Assembly (NCBI RefSeq): GCF_900157375.1
Contig: NZ_LT721901.1
Span: 62,001-126,000 of the forward strand
Length of the DNA stretch: 64,000 nucleotides
Origin: Mycobacterium rhizamassiliense
GTDB taxonomy: Bacteria; Actinomycetota; Actinomycetes; Mycobacteriales; Mycobacteriaceae
Direction of reading: 5' to 3'
Under the pieces are notes generated by a model. It was not told the DNA's origin and made no database searches. It saw nothing but the letters and a program-made list of their open reading frames with translations. How positions within the stretch are numbered: the stretch's first letter is position 1; every line of letters begins with the position of its first letter. Of the stretch, positions 17,110-26,430 are shown in pieces. The translations under genes were made by a program, and so were the position numbers.

Positions 17110-17997
17110 ATGTCCTTAACGACAAAGCATTGCGGCATCGTCGTCGGCGTCGACGGGTCGCCCGCATCGGACGCCGCTGTTAGATGGGCAGCTCACGACG
17201 CGGTGATACGCGGCGTACCCCTGACCCTGATCCACGTGCAAGATCCCGCAGCTCGCAACTGGTCGCAGATCAAGGTGTTAGAAGAGGTGGCGGGATGGCA
17301 GAAGGCTGAGGGTCGTGGCATTCTCGCAAACGCGTCGAAGATCGCCCATGACATTGCGAACGATGCTTCGCCGATCACCATTAATGGCGAATTGGAGTTT
17401 TCGGCCCCCGGCCCGACGCTCGTCGACCGGTCCGAAGATGCGGAGCTGATCGTCGTCGGCACGGACGGGCGCGGCGCTTTGGCTCGCGGCTTGCTCGGTT
17501 CGGTCAGTTCGGGGCTCGTGCGGCACGCCCGTTGCCCCGTGGCGGTCATCCATGACGGCGAACTGCGGATGCCGCATCCCACGAGTGCTCCTGTTCTGGT
17601 GGGAGTGGACGGTTCATCGGCGTCAGAGCTAGCTACTGAGATCGCATTTGACGAAGCCTCGCGTCGCCACGTCGGCTTGATAGCACTGCACGCATGGAGC
17701 GACAGAGAGCTCATCGAACTTCCAGGTGTCGACTGGCCGTCGGTCAAGGCAGAAGAAGAGCGCCTGATGAGCGAGGCGCTGGCGGGTTGGCAGGAACGCC
17801 ATCCCGACGTGACTGTGACCAAGCTCCTCGTTTGCGATAGGCCAGCCCGCGCGCTCGTCGAAACATCGCAATCTGCACAGCTTGTCGTGCTTGGCAGTCA
17901 CGGCCGCAATGCCCTAACCCGCACGTTCTTGGGGTCGGTCAGCAACGCGGTCGTTCAATCCGCCCGCGTGCCGGTGATCGTCGCTCGGCCGGCCTGA
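17110..17997 (+). CDS. Rv2623-like tandem universal stress protein
   Basis: 295 residues, ATG. Both Usp domains have intact ATP loops (VVGTDGRG...LLGSVSSG and VLGSHGRN...FLGSVSNA). The inter-domain sequence HARCPVAVIHDGELRMPHP and VGVDGSSASELATEIAFDEASRR are very close to Rv2623 and to the protein at 9466-10353. Expected to bind ATP and act in hypoxic growth arrest. First gene of a same-strand run to 23588, with a DosR-like box in front. Confidence 0.92.
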   Translation: MSLTTKHCGIVVGVDGSPASDAAVRWAAHDAVIRGVPLTLIHVQDPAARNWSQIKVLEEVAGWQKAEGRGILANASKIAHDIANDASPITINGELEFSAPGPTLVDRSEDAELIVVGTDGRGALARGLLGSVSSGLVRHARCPVAVIHDGELRMPHPTSAPVLVGVDGSSASELATEIAFDEASRRHVGLIALHAWSDRELIELPGVDWPSVKAEEERLMSEALAGWQERHPDVTVTKLLVCDRPARALVETSQSAQLVVLGSHGRNALTRTFLGSVSNAVVQSARVPVIVARPA

Positions 17998-18051
17998 CGG
18001 CACTACTTCGACACTTCAGCCCTCGAGAACAAGAACCGTCAGGAGCAGATC

Positions 18052-18477
18052 ATGATCGAATACGACCTGGATACCGCGCATTCCACCCTTCTGGTGCATC
18101 CCAAGTCCGCATTGGACAAAAGCGACTTCACTGAACTTGCCAGTGTGGTTGACACCCAGATCGAGGCAACGGGTGATCTCGCCGGCCTCATCATCGACGC
18201 CCCGGAATTCCCGGGTTGGAACAGTTTCGGAACGATGGTCACCCACTTTCGTTTCGTCCGGGACCATCATAAGCGCGTCAAGAAGCTGGCGATCGTCACC
18301 AATTCACACATCGGAGATGTCGTCGAGCGGCTGGCGTCGCACTTTGTGTCCGCCGAGGTGCGCCATTTTCCCGGTGAGCAGCTCGAGCAAGCACGGCAGT
18401 GGATTAGCGGCGGCGCAGACGCCGGCCAGCCAACCGAACCACGGCCTGGAGCGCGGCCCCGAGAATCTCAAATCTAG
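18052..18477 (+). CDS. SpoIIAA-like (STAS-type) protein
   Basis: 141 residues, ATG with AGGAGC upstream, 54 bases after the Usp gene. The pattern (VHPKSALDKSDFTELASVVD, GLIIDAPEFPGW, FVRDHHKRVKKLAIVTNS, then FPGEQLEQARQWI) is that of the SpoIIAA-like family, small soluble proteins with a STAS-type fold often found near stress and membrane genes. No conserved phosphorylatable serine of classical anti-anti-sigma factors is evident. The last 25 residues are low-complexity. Its position between a Usp and membrane-associated genes suggests a role at the membrane under stress, an inference. Confidence 0.8.
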   Translation: MIEYDLDTAHSTLLVHPKSALDKSDFTELASVVDTQIEATGDLAGLIIDAPEFPGWNSFGTMVTHFRFVRDHHKRVKKLAIVTNSHIGDVVERLASHFVSAEVRHFPGEQLEQARQWISGGADAGQPTEPRPGARPRESQI

Positions 18478-18528
18478 AGCCAGGGCTGCCATTTCGATCG
18501 GGGGCCGGCATCAAGTGGAGGTATTGCA

Positions 18529-18993
18529 ATGAGTTCTTCACAAGAGTCGCAGCGCAGCACACGCATGTTTGCTCGGGTCCTCGGCCCATTCCTCGTCATC
18601 TCTTGTGTCACCGCTGTAGTGCGTGCCTCAGACGTGCGGGCACTAGCCACAGACTTCGGCGCAAATCCGGTATGGCCCTGGGTGGCAGGCGCTTTCATAC
18701 TAGGAGGTGGCTTTATCATCGTTGCGCTTCACCAGTACTGGCGAGGAGCCGCGGCAGTCATCGTTTCTGTAATGGGCTGGCTTCTGGTGCTGCGTGGGCT
18801 CTTTCTGCTGGCGTTCCCAACGGCCTTCATGTCGATGGCGAACTCGGTGCTCGGGGCAAGTGCGCTGTGGCGCTCGGTGTGCGTCTGCTTCGCGCTGATC
18901 GGGCTTTATCTGACCTACGTCGGCTGGACGCCCGCACCAAGGTCGATCTCGCAAGCGGCAAGCTCAACCCCCGATCTGCCGCATGCAGCGTGA
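18529..18993 (+). CDS. four-helix membrane protein, unknown function
   Basis: 154 residues, ATG with GGAGGT upstream. Four hydrophobic segments are visible at about residues 15-32, 47-68, 75-97 and 112-132, with short loops; no enzyme motif. The gap to each neighbour is about 50 bases, so it belongs to the 17110-23588 run. I do not recognise the family with certainty. Confidence 0.75.
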   Translation: MSSSQESQRSTRMFARVLGPFLVISCVTAVVRASDVRALATDFGANPVWPWVAGAFILGGGFIIVALHQYWRGAAAVIVSVMGWLLVLRGLFLLAFPTAFMSMANSVLGASALWRSVCVCFALIGLYLTYVGWTPAPRSISQAASSTPDLPHAA

Positions 18994-19040
18994 TCTTGTA
19001 TCCCCACAAGCTTCAACAAATCAACGAACGGTAGTCGACC

Positions 19041-19880
19041 ATGAGTCAGAATGCAGTAGCTATAACCATTTTCGTGCTTATCGTCGCACTGCTGTTGATG
19101 GCCGGCTCGATTCGGGTGGTGTCGCAGTATCAGCGCGGTGTGCACTTTCGCCTCGGCCGGGTGATCGCGGTTCGCGAACCCGGACTGCGGTTGATCATCC
19201 CAGTGATCGACCGACTGTGGCGGGTCTCCATGCGCATCGTGACTATGCCGATCCAATCTCAGGGCATCATCACCCGCGACAACGTCAGCGTCGATGTCGC
19301 GGCAGTCGCGTACTTTCGCGTGGTCGACGCTCGCAAATCGGTCGTCATCATCGAAAACGTTCATGCGGCGATTGATCAAATTGCCCAAACCACCCTACGC
19401 AACGTCGTCGGGCAGCACTCGCTCGACGAGGTACTCGCCCAGACAGAAGTGATCAATGCGAACATCCGCCAAATTCTCGATATCACGACCGTGGAATGGG
19501 GTGTGGAAGTAACCCTAGTAGAACTCAAGGACATCCAACTGCCGGACAGCATGAAGCGAGCAATGGCGCGCGAGGCCGAGGCCGAACGAGAGAAGCGAGC
19601 TAAAATCATTGCCGCCGAAGGTGAAGCACGCGCCGCCGCGGCGCTTGGTGACGCTTCCGACACCATGATGCAGCACCCGCTGGCGTTACAACTACGGAAT
19701 CTGCAGACCCTGGCGGAACTGGGGGTGGAGAAAAACACGACCATCGTGTTTCCCGCCCCTTTGATGACCGCGATCGGAGAACTCACCGGGTTCCTGACAC
19801 GCGAGTCGACCGCCTCACGATCCGGCTGTCCCAATGGCCTACCCGACGAAAAGCTCACCCATGTCTTGGGCCCACGCTGA
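19041..19880 (+). CDS. slipin (SPFH/band 7, stomatin-like) protein
   Basis: 279 residues, ATG. An N-terminal membrane anchor (residues about 7-24) is followed by the SPFH domain with the stomatin hallmarks [40 protein letters not shown] and [18 protein letters not shown] coiled-coil segment rich in Ala/Glu ([20 protein letters not shown] region) follows. These proteins form membrane-microdomain scaffolds and usually pair with a NfeD partner, which is absent here; the small four-helix protein directly upstream is a candidate substitute. Confidence 0.9.
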   Translation: MSQNAVAITIFVLIVALLLMAGSIRVVSQYQRGVHFRLGRVIAVREPGLRLIIPVIDRLWRVSMRIVTMPIQSQGIITRDNVSVDVAAVAYFRVVDARKSVVIIENVHAAIDQIAQTTLRNVVGQHSLDEVLAQTEVINANIRQILDITTVEWGVEVTLVELKDIQLPDSMKRAMAREAEAEREKRAKIIAAEGEARAAAALGDASDTMMQHPLALQLRNLQTLAELGVEKNTTIVFPAPLMTAIGELTGFLTRESTASRSGCPNGLPDEKLTHVLGPR

Positions 19881-19935
19881 ATGCTGCGGCTGGTCAAACG
19901 TTTTCGATAGACCCACGCACGAGTAGGAGGTAGCG

Positions 19936-21438
19936 ATGGATGCGGCAAGCCTAGCCACGGTCCCCGCCGGCCCGCGCGTGATGGTCAGCTTCGACTCGCG
20001 CCCGATGCGATGGATCGGCACGGTGACACTCGTCGGCGCGCTCGCCCTGCTGACCGTGATGGTGGCATGCGATCATCGGGTCGGCGAGTGGTATAGCACC
20101 AGTCGACTGAGCTGGTCACTATCGCTTTTGCTGGCGGCGATGCTGGTCGCAAGAGGCATCCGTATGGGTCGTCCAGTAACCATTAGCCACGCCACATCAG
20201 CGATGGGCGTACTTTTCACCGGCGTAGGTTCGCACCTGCTGTCATCTGAATTGCTCGGCAACGGGCTAGTCGTCGGCGCCGCGGTGATACTCGTATGGCC
20301 GATGCCATCACGGCCTGATCCTGTTGCACTGCCACGAATATGGGCGCTAATCGAGGCGACCCAGGGAGATCCGCTTGCCCCGTTCGCGATGCAGTCGATG
20401 AAAAGTTACTACTTCAATACCAACGGCGATGCCGCCATCGCCTATCGCGCACGGCTGGGCTTCGCAGTGGTCAGCGGTGATCCCATCGGCGCGCACAACG
20501 CTTTTCCCAAGCTGGCAAGCGACTTCGCCGCAATGTGCAACAGTCGCGGCTGGCGAATCATCGTGCTGGGCTGCAGTGAGCGGTGGCTTAAATTATGGCA
20601 GAAAGCCGGCGTTATCGGCCAGTCGTTGCGACCGGTGCCCATCGGACGCGATGTCGTGGTCGACGTGTCGCGCTTCAACATGGTTGGGCGGAAGTACCGC
20701 AACCTGCGCCAGGCAGTCCGGCGCACACATAACGCCGGGATCACCACCGAGGTGGTCGCCGAACAGGAACTTGACAGCGCACTAGCGCACGAGTTGGCGG
20801 AGGTGCTCAACGCCTCGCACCGCGGAGCCCATGCCGAGCGCGGCTTTTCGATGATTCTCGACCACGCGCTCGAAGGACGCTACCCAGGTATCAAGCTGAT
20901 TATCGCGCGAGACCGATACGGCCGACTGCAAGCGTTTCACCGATATGCGACATCCGGCCAAGGTAGCGACGTGAGCCTTGATGTGCCATGGCGCCGACCC
21001 GGAGCACCAAACGGCGTCGACGAGCGACTCAGCGTCGACATGATCGCATACACCAAAGAGAAGGGTGGCAACCGACTTTCGCTGGCCTTCGCCGCGTTCC
21101 CCGAAATCTTCGACAACAAGAACCGGAGCCCGATCGAAACCATCTATTACGGTCTTATCCACTTGGGTCATTCGCTGATCAAGCTGGAATCGCTGTACCG
21201 ATACCTGCGCAAGTTCCACTCATTCGATCAACGCCGTTATGTGCTGTTGTCGATGCGACACATCCCGGCCGCGCTGCTCGTTCTGCTATCGCTGGAATTC
21301 GTACCTCGTCGGCGGCATCTGCGTCAGGGACCTCGAACCACGTTAGGCGATAACACCATGGGCGGTACCCGCCGAGGTGAACACGAGCGACCGAAAAGGG
21401 GCACAACGGACCTTCAAGTGAGGACTATCGCCTCCTGA
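19936..21438 (+). CDS. DUF2156 (MprF/LysX-type aminoacyl-phospholipid synthase C-terminal domain) membrane protein
   Basis: 500 residues, ATG with GTAGGAGGTAG. Three to four membrane helices lie in residues about 28-130. The rest is the DUF2156 double-GNAT domain (SYYFNTNGDAAIAYRARLGFAVVSGDPIGA, MVGRKYRNLRQAVRR, LSFAAFPEIFDN pattern), which in MprF and LysX transfers an amino acid from tRNA to phosphatidylglycerol. LysX also carries a lysyl-tRNA synthetase domain; this protein lacks one and has only a short membrane part, so activity is unproven. It probably modifies envelope lipids under stress. The last 50 residues are basic and low-complexity. Confidence 0.82.
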   Translation: MDAASLATVPAGPRVMVSFDSRPMRWIGTVTLVGALALLTVMVACDHRVGEWYSTSRLSWSLSLLLAAMLVARGIRMGRPVTISHATSAMGVLFTGVGSHLLSSELLGNGLVVGAAVILVWPMPSRPDPVALPRIWALIEATQGDPLAPFAMQSMKSYYFNTNGDAAIAYRARLGFAVVSGDPIGAHNAFPKLASDFAAMCNSRGWRIIVLGCSERWLKLWQKAGVIGQSLRPVPIGRDVVVDVSRFNMVGRKYRNLRQAVRRTHNAGITTEVVAEQELDSALAHELAEVLNASHRGAHAERGFSMILDHALEGRYPGIKLIIARDRYGRLQAFHRYATSGQGSDVSLDVPWRRPGAPNGVDERLSVDMIAYTKEKGGNRLSLAFAAFPEIFDNKNRSPIETIYYGLIHLGHSLIKLESLYRYLRKFHSFDQRRYVLLSMRHIPAALLVLLSLEFVPRRRHLRQGPRTTLGDNTMGGTRRGEHERPKRGTTDLQVRTIAS

Positions 21439-21506
21439 ACAGCCGTGACGCGACTAATAACGTTCTCGGTAGTGGTTTGTAGGACCGTCGAGACCTGGGA
21501 GCGCAG

Positions 21507-22355
21507 ATGTTTGAGAATTATCCGCCGAAGTCGGTCGTGGTCGGGATCGACGGATCGCAGGCTGCTCTTTGGGCGGCGCAATGGGCCGTCGACGAGGTAG
21601 CTGACACAGATACCCCACTGCGGCTGCTTTACATCAGAGAACTGAGCCCCAACGCCAACCGACGGGAAACCCGTGAAGTACTAGTGGCGGCGGAGGAAGC
21701 GGTTCACAACGCGCATGCCGCGATTGAGGCAATGGGAAAGCCAGTCAAGGTCGAGATGGAGATCGTCGAGGGCCGCCCATTGCCGGCATTGATCGACGCT
21801 ACCTACTCCACGCGACTGCTATGCATTGGAAACACCGGATCCGGCAATGGCTCTGACACTGGGTTTGGTTCTACTGCAGCTGGATTGGTGCAGTCTGCCC
21901 ATTGCTCGGTGGCGGTCCTAAGAGGCGACCACGACGAGGACATCACTGACGGTCGGTCGATCGTGGCCCACGTCGACGGATCACCCGACGATGATCCTGC
22001 TTTGGAGTGGGCTTTCGAGGAGGCCAAACGGAGGAATGCTCCGCTGGTACTGATGACGGCCTACCGATCGGGATTCGATCTCCTCCAGAATGATCGCATC
22101 CTCTACGAGCATGATCGCCGGATGCAGGCGATACTTGATCGCTATGTCGCGGTTCGGACGCCGCACTATCCTGAGGTCCACGTTCGCACCATTACCGCTT
22201 ACGGTACGTTCCTCACCCATCTCGCTGAGCACGCGAAAAGCATTCAATTGGTGGTCGTCGGCGCAAACCAAGCCTGCGAATTGCGCCAGCTTGTTGGCCC
22301 AACGGGAGCGTTCGCATCGCGCCACAGCGATTTTTCCTTGCTTGTCGCCCGCTAG
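21507..22355 (+). CDS. universal stress protein, tandem domains, divergent
   Basis: 282 residues, ATG. Domain one starts SVVVGIDGSQAAL and ends LCIGNTGSGNGSDTGFGSTAAG, an altered ATP loop with an insertion. Domain two ends VVVGANQACELRQLVGPTG, where the loop is lost. It resembles the Rv2028c type but is the most divergent of the six Usp proteins here. It sits between the DUF2156 gene and the Rip3-like protease gene with gaps of about 68 and 87 bases. Confidence 0.88.
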   Translation: MFENYPPKSVVVGIDGSQAALWAAQWAVDEVADTDTPLRLLYIRELSPNANRRETREVLVAAEEAVHNAHAAIEAMGKPVKVEMEIVEGRPLPALIDATYSTRLLCIGNTGSGNGSDTGFGSTAAGLVQSAHCSVAVLRGDHDEDITDGRSIVAHVDGSPDDDPALEWAFEEAKRRNAPLVLMTAYRSGFDLLQNDRILYEHDRRMQAILDRYVAVRTPHYPEVHVRTITAYGTFLTHLAEHAKSIQLVVVGANQACELRQLVGPTGAFASRHSDFSLLVAR

Positions 22356-22442
22356 CGATGCAGATGCAAAGCTTGGAAGCCGCTGGCGTTAGTTGGGATA
22401 CCCGCGCATTCTATTGTCCAACAACAGATCTGGAGTTGTAAC

Positions 22443-23588
22443 GTGGCTGAGAACATACGCCTTGGAACGGTGGCGGGCTTCCGCCTAGGCGTCCATTGGA
22501 GCGTCCTGGTCATCTTATGGTTGTTCACCTGGAGCCTTGCCAGCACGCTATCCGACACTGCGCCCGGTCATTCGGCACCGACCTACTGGATTGCCGGCGC
22601 AGTTGGCGCGACGGTGCTGCTGGCGTCATTACTGGCGCACGAATTGACGCATGCGGTCGTCGCCCGTCGCGCCGGAGTGCCGGTGTCTGATGTGACGCTG
22701 TGGTTGTTCGGCGGCGTTACTCGCTTAGGGGGCGAAGCACAGACCGCGGGAACAGAATTCCGCATCGCGGTTTCTGGTCCGGTGACAAGCCTGGCGCTGG
22801 CGGGAGTCTTTGCAGCCGTTGCCGTAGTGTTCCGGCAATTAGGGGTCGCGAATATCGCTGTGGGCGTGGCGTGGTGGTTATCCGGGATCAACGTGTTACT
22901 CGGTCTGTTCAACCTGTTGCCGGGTGCGCCTTTGGATGGCGGCCGTGTGCTCAGCGCTTACTTGTGGCGCCGGCACGGCGACAAGGTCCGCGGTCAGCTC
23001 GGCGCCACTCGCGGCGGCCGCATCGTCGGGTACGCACTCATCGCGCTCGGGCTGTTCGAGTTCATGACCGCATCGATTCTGTCCGGCGTGTGGACCGTGT
23101 TCATCGGATGGTTTCTGCTCTCCGCGGCGCAGAGCGAAGAACACCGGATTGTGACCCGCCAGTCCCTTTCCGGCATCCGCGTCGTCGACGCGATGACCGC
23201 CCGCCCGCACACTGCTCCCGGCTCGATCTCGGTGGAGGACTTCATCCAGTCCTACGTTCTCGGCGACCGCCACTCGGCCTATCCGGTACAAGGCCCCGGT
23301 GGCGCCATCGTAGGACTGATCACGCTAACGCAATTGCGGCAGGTGGCTCCGGGCGAACGCAGCACCACCCTGGTGCGTGATGCTGCCATGCCAATAGACC
23401 AAGTCGTCACTGCCGCACCGCACGAGACGCTCACAGCCTTGCTGGAGCGGCTCGCGCCGAGCCGCGGCAGCCGGGCGCTCGTGATGGACCGTGGCCAACT
23501 GGTCGGTATCGTGACCGCAAGCGATATCAGCAGATTGATCGATGTGCACACTCTTGAGGTACCGAAAGGCGCTGATCGAGTGTTGTGA
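22443..23588 (+). CDS. Rip3-like (Rv2625c) site-2 protease with CBS domains
   Basis: 381 residues, GTG start giving [19 protein letters not shown], which matches Rv2625c/Rip3. The zinc site is HELTH (H66, E67, H70) and the third ligand is in [12 protein letters not shown] (D165), the M50 family pattern. About six membrane helices within the first 240 residues are followed by a CBS pair ([11 protein letters not shown]... and [16 protein letters not shown]...[12 protein letters not shown]). CBS pairs usually sense adenyl nucleotides, so intramembrane proteolysis may respond to energy charge. Rv2625c belongs to the DosR regulon in M. tuberculosis. Last gene of the 17110-23588 run. Confidence 0.9.
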   Translation: MAENIRLGTVAGFRLGVHWSVLVILWLFTWSLASTLSDTAPGHSAPTYWIAGAVGATVLLASLLAHELTHAVVARRAGVPVSDVTLWLFGGVTRLGGEAQTAGTEFRIAVSGPVTSLALAGVFAAVAVVFRQLGVANIAVGVAWWLSGINVLLGLFNLLPGAPLDGGRVLSAYLWRRHGDKVRGQLGATRGGRIVGYALIALGLFEFMTASILSGVWTVFIGWFLLSAAQSEEHRIVTRQSLSGIRVVDAMTARPHTAPGSISVEDFIQSYVLGDRHSAYPVQGPGGAIVGLITLTQLRQVAPGERSTTLVRDAAMPIDQVVTAAPHETLTALLERLAPSRGSRALVMDRGQLVGIVTASDISRLIDVHTLEVPKGADRVL

Positions 23589-23795
23589 TCCGGGGGCGTC
23601 GACCACGTTCGCTCTGCCGAGTTCGTCTCGCGGAGGAGTCCGCTAAGTATCAGGCCCCGTCCCGCCGGTGAATAAATCGCGGTCCTCTGCCCCGGGGCCC
23701 TTCACACCGTATGAATCGAAGCGCCGGCATTCGCCAGCGTGCACCGCGGGATCGACCCACAACGCCGCCGCGCCTCCGCCTCACACGCCCTCACG

Positions 23796-24263
23796 TTAAG
23801 CACTTCCACCGACACCGACCGGCCGCGCCGCGTCACCGGCCGCGCTTGCGGCGCCCTGGCCCGCGTTCTGCGGCGCGTCGGTCGCCGGACTGGCCGCACC
23901 TAGTGCATCCGGCGGCGCGACCGGCTGTGCACCCGCTGATTTGAGCACCGCGCGGACCTCGCTGACCTTGATTCCGGCCAGTTCGGCGATCGCGGTCAGG
24001 GTTTCGCCCCGATCCAGCATGCGCGACACCGCCGCCGCGCCTTCCTGGCGGTGTTCGTGACGTCGCCGCTCGCCCTCTGCGCGAATCTCGGCCACACGGC
24101 CCTGCTCCCACTCGTCGACGGCCGCCAGCCGGCCCAGTTCGACCAGAAACGACGCCGCGTCATCGACGTTGTGCCGCTCACGTTCCTGCCGAGCCTCGTT
24201 GGCCTTGGCCTGCGCTTCGCGAACCTTTTTGCGCGCTTCGGTTTTCGAGTTGATATTCGCCAT
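23796..24263 (-). CDS. coiled-coil protein with a putative helix-turn-helix, unknown
   Basis: 155 residues, ATG. The N-terminal 85 residues are a highly charged coiled coil (ARKKVREAQAKANEARQERE onwards). Residues about 86-112 (RGETLTAIAELAGIKVSEVR) fit a helix-turn-helix, and the tail is Ala/Pro/Gly-rich. It is divergent from the zinc-finger gene at 24518 across a 254-base gap that contains a palindrome at 24484. I recall similar divergent pairs in mycobacterial accessory DNA but cannot name the family. A DNA-binding regulator is the best guess. The 207 bases after its stop (23589-23795) hold nothing recognisable. Confidence 0.65.
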   Translation of the reverse strand: MANINSKTEARKKVREAQAKANEARQERERHNVDDAASFLVELGRLAAVDEWEQGRVAEIRAEGERRRHEHRQEGAAAVSRMLDRGETLTAIAELAGIKVSEVRAVLKSAGAQPVAPPDALGAASPATDAPQNAGQGAASAAGDAARPVGVGGSA

Positions 24264-24483
24264 GGCCGCACCTTACGGCGCGCTCAACTCGCGTTTCTAC
24301 CATCACCCACAACATCACCGTGTCCCCATTTGTCCACATCCCACGTTTCCCAGTCCCCCACTGCACCAACATAACCCGCTCCACACCCACAGCCTGCTCC
24401 CCACAGCGCACCGCCACCAACCGTTTTCGACCAGCCCACGAACCACACACCTCTTGCATTAAGGTCACTTCTTGATAACAGCT

Positions 24484-24499
24484 TTTCGTCCGTACGAAA
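24484..24499. promoter_or_regulatory. palindromic operator candidate between divergent genes
   Basis: TTTCGT-CCGT-ACGAAA is a perfect 6-bp inverted repeat with a 4-base spacer, 19 bases before the GTG at 24518. Its position over the expected promoter of the zinc-finger gene suggests a repressor site, with the helix-turn-helix protein at 23796 as the obvious candidate. The rest of 24264-24483 is strongly C/A-rich and G-poor on the plus strand. Confidence 0.45.
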
Positions 24500-24517
24500 T
24501 TGCAGTAGCGTGTCACC

Positions 24518-24919
24518 GTGGCCAACCCGCCCGTCTGCCCGCGCTGCAGTGCCGAGCTGCCCGCGGCGGTCGGTAAAGGTCGTCCACGCTTGTGGTGCTC
24601 GCAGGCATGCCGCCGGGCCGCCTACGAAGAGCGCCGCGCTGCACGCTCAGGAGCCATCGGACTGCGCATCGAGCGGGTCGAAAAACCAGTGTGGCGCGTC
24701 GAGTATCGCGACCACATCATCGAGCAGCCCGCGCCACCACCAAACCCCGCCGAGGCGGCTGCGATCGTCCTTGCCTCGCCACGTGCGTGCCGCGCTGTGC
24801 TTGAAGGCCTCGCCGATGCTGCAGCCGCCGGCACACTGCATCGCGGTGAGCACGACACCACCGTGCTTGCGGCCGTGCGTCTTCTGACTGCGCTCCACGC
24901 CGCCCGTCTGCTGACCTAA
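24518..24919 (+). CDS. zinc-ribbon protein, unknown
   Basis: 133 residues, GTG start. The N-terminus CPRCSAELPAAVGKGRPRLWCSQACRRAAYE has a C-x2-C ... C-x3-C arrangement typical of small zinc ribbons that bind nucleic acid. Residues about 45-75 form a beta-rich patch (RIERVEKPVWRVEYRDHIIE) and the C-terminal half is helical and Ala-rich. It is divergently paired with the coiled-coil gene at 23796. Function unknown. Confidence 0.65.
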   Translation: MANPPVCPRCSAELPAAVGKGRPRLWCSQACRRAAYEERRAARSGAIGLRIERVEKPVWRVEYRDHIIEQPAPPPNPAEAAAIVLASPRACRAVLEGLADAAAAGTLHRGEHDTTVLAAVRLLTALHAARLLT

Positions 24920-25651
24920 CCGCAGGAGCTGACGACCTGCGCTCGCGGCGCCGCAAACCGCACCACAGCCGCGCCGCCGCGCCGGCGCGCGCTTCACTAC
25001 CCGCCGCCCGCGCGGCGCGTTCTTCCCAGCGGGCGAGCGCGACCGCGCTACCCCGACGCCGCAGTCATGTCGACGCGGCGGCCAATGAGGCCGATGTCAA
25101 ACCTCAAAGGAATACGCGCATTAAGCAAGCGCCTACACCTGTGTGCCGTCTGCACTGCTGGCTTGGTGACCGCGTGAACCCCGCAACGCAAGCAATCGAG
25201 CAAGGTTTTTAAGGGCTGTAGCCGATCGAGACGATCGCCGTAACCGTCGGCCGCAGCATCGCATCATGGGTCGCCCAGCTCGCGCCCGAGGCCAATGGAG
25301 TGATCAGCAACGTGGCGGCCCGGATGATGCAACTGAGAACCTCGCAGACCGGCGCCCCAGCTGGCGACGCGGCACGCTGGCGCCGGCGGCGTGACGAAAT
25401 TCGTTCCGTCACCGGCCCGAGTACCCTGTTGGCGTGCTTGACCGACGGGAGGTTTGACCACGCTGGCCCAGTAGAGGGCTGGGAAGCAAGTGACCGAGGC
25501 TGCTGCCTTTGCGACCTGAATCGCGAACGATCTCGACGCGTGCAATGCGTGCTAGCCGAACGAGATCGACGCCAATGCAGCATCAAGTTCGGCGGCTATG
25601 CCGTCTCCGGTCGAATCGTGGGCAGGCGCCACGCCGACAACCGATCGACAT
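24920..25651. other. gene-poor 730-base stretch
   Basis: Short overlapping frames occur on both strands (for example 25209-25586 minus and 25300-25659 plus), but their products are Arg/Ser-rich with no domain I recognise and no clear ribosome sites. The first 100 bases are extremely GC-rich. It may be decayed coding DNA of the mobile element; I see no repeat, RNA gene or terminator I would defend. Confidence 0.5.
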
Positions 25652-25987
25652 TCAGTTGATGTTGACACCCGTCAGGCCAACCTCAAAGAAGTCGGCGACC
25701 GGCACATCGGGCAGCACATCGCACAACACCGTCACCAACGCGGATCTTCGGGCCTCGCGCACCAGCTCGGCCTGGGTTTCGGAATCAGGTAGTCGCCAGT
25801 GCTGCTGGCCCCATTGCGTAACCGCCCGATCAGCCCAATCGTCGGCCAGCTCAACCACTCTCAGTGCAACCTCCTGGGCCGCCTCGTCGACGAACTCCCG
25901 CCGCTCCGCGTCATCCCAGCTCGCTGGCAGCCGCAAGTGCCGGTCCAACACCCGGGCCACCAATCCGGTAGGTACCAGATCGTCCAT
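25652..25987 (-). CDS. hypothetical acidic helical protein
   Basis: 111 residues from the ATG at 25987 (MDDLVPTGLVARVLDRHLRLP); the frame is open to 26110 but the upstream residues look non-coding. Predominantly helical and acidic (DDAERREFVDEAAQEVALRV, LADDWADRAVTQWGQQHW). No motif, signal peptide or membrane segment. Not recognised; it lies in the accessory region between other orphan genes. Confidence 0.5.
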   Translation of the reverse strand: MDDLVPTGLVARVLDRHLRLPASWDDAERREFVDEAAQEVALRVVELADDWADRAVTQWGQQHWRLPDSETQAELVREARRSALVTVLCDVLPDVPVADFFEVGLTGVNIN

Positions 25988-26430
25988 GCTGCCATTCTGC
26001 GCTGGCGGAATATGTCCTCTTTGAACCGACACGCTGAGCCGCCGTGAAGCGTCGGCAATGAGAGTCGCGACAACGAACAACGGCGCTCTGCAGACGATGT
26101 CGCCTCTCATGGCGAGTTAATTGCGTTGTTGTGGTAGACGGCTGTTCGCTCTGCGCTTTACGCTCCGGCCATGGAAGGACAGTGCGACCCGAAGTGCACA
26201 CTCGTCGGCAGCCCGTCGGGATGCGTTCCGCTTCGCTCTTGCCGCTCTGCACGCCCGACGCATTGCCGATCAAGCTGGTCAAGCAGGTCATCGCTCAGCC
26301 GGCTCTCCGTGAGATCGGCCGCTTCATCACTGAGCACAGCGAGCGGCGGCGTAATGGAGGCAGGCCCGCTGACAACGCATGATGGGAATCGCTCAGTGTG
26401 GCAGCCATTAGTCGGAGGACTGTAAAAGAT
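25988..26430. other. leader region of the orphan 633-residue gene; no gene seen
   Basis: No convincing frame in 25988-26410. The end carries GGAGGA (26414-26419), a well-placed ribosome site for the ATG at 26431. Confidence 0.4.

Noticed and set aside
25209..25586. A 125-codon minus-strand frame in the gene-poor stretch
   Set aside because: Low-complexity Arg/Ser-rich start, no ribosome site and no recognisable domain.
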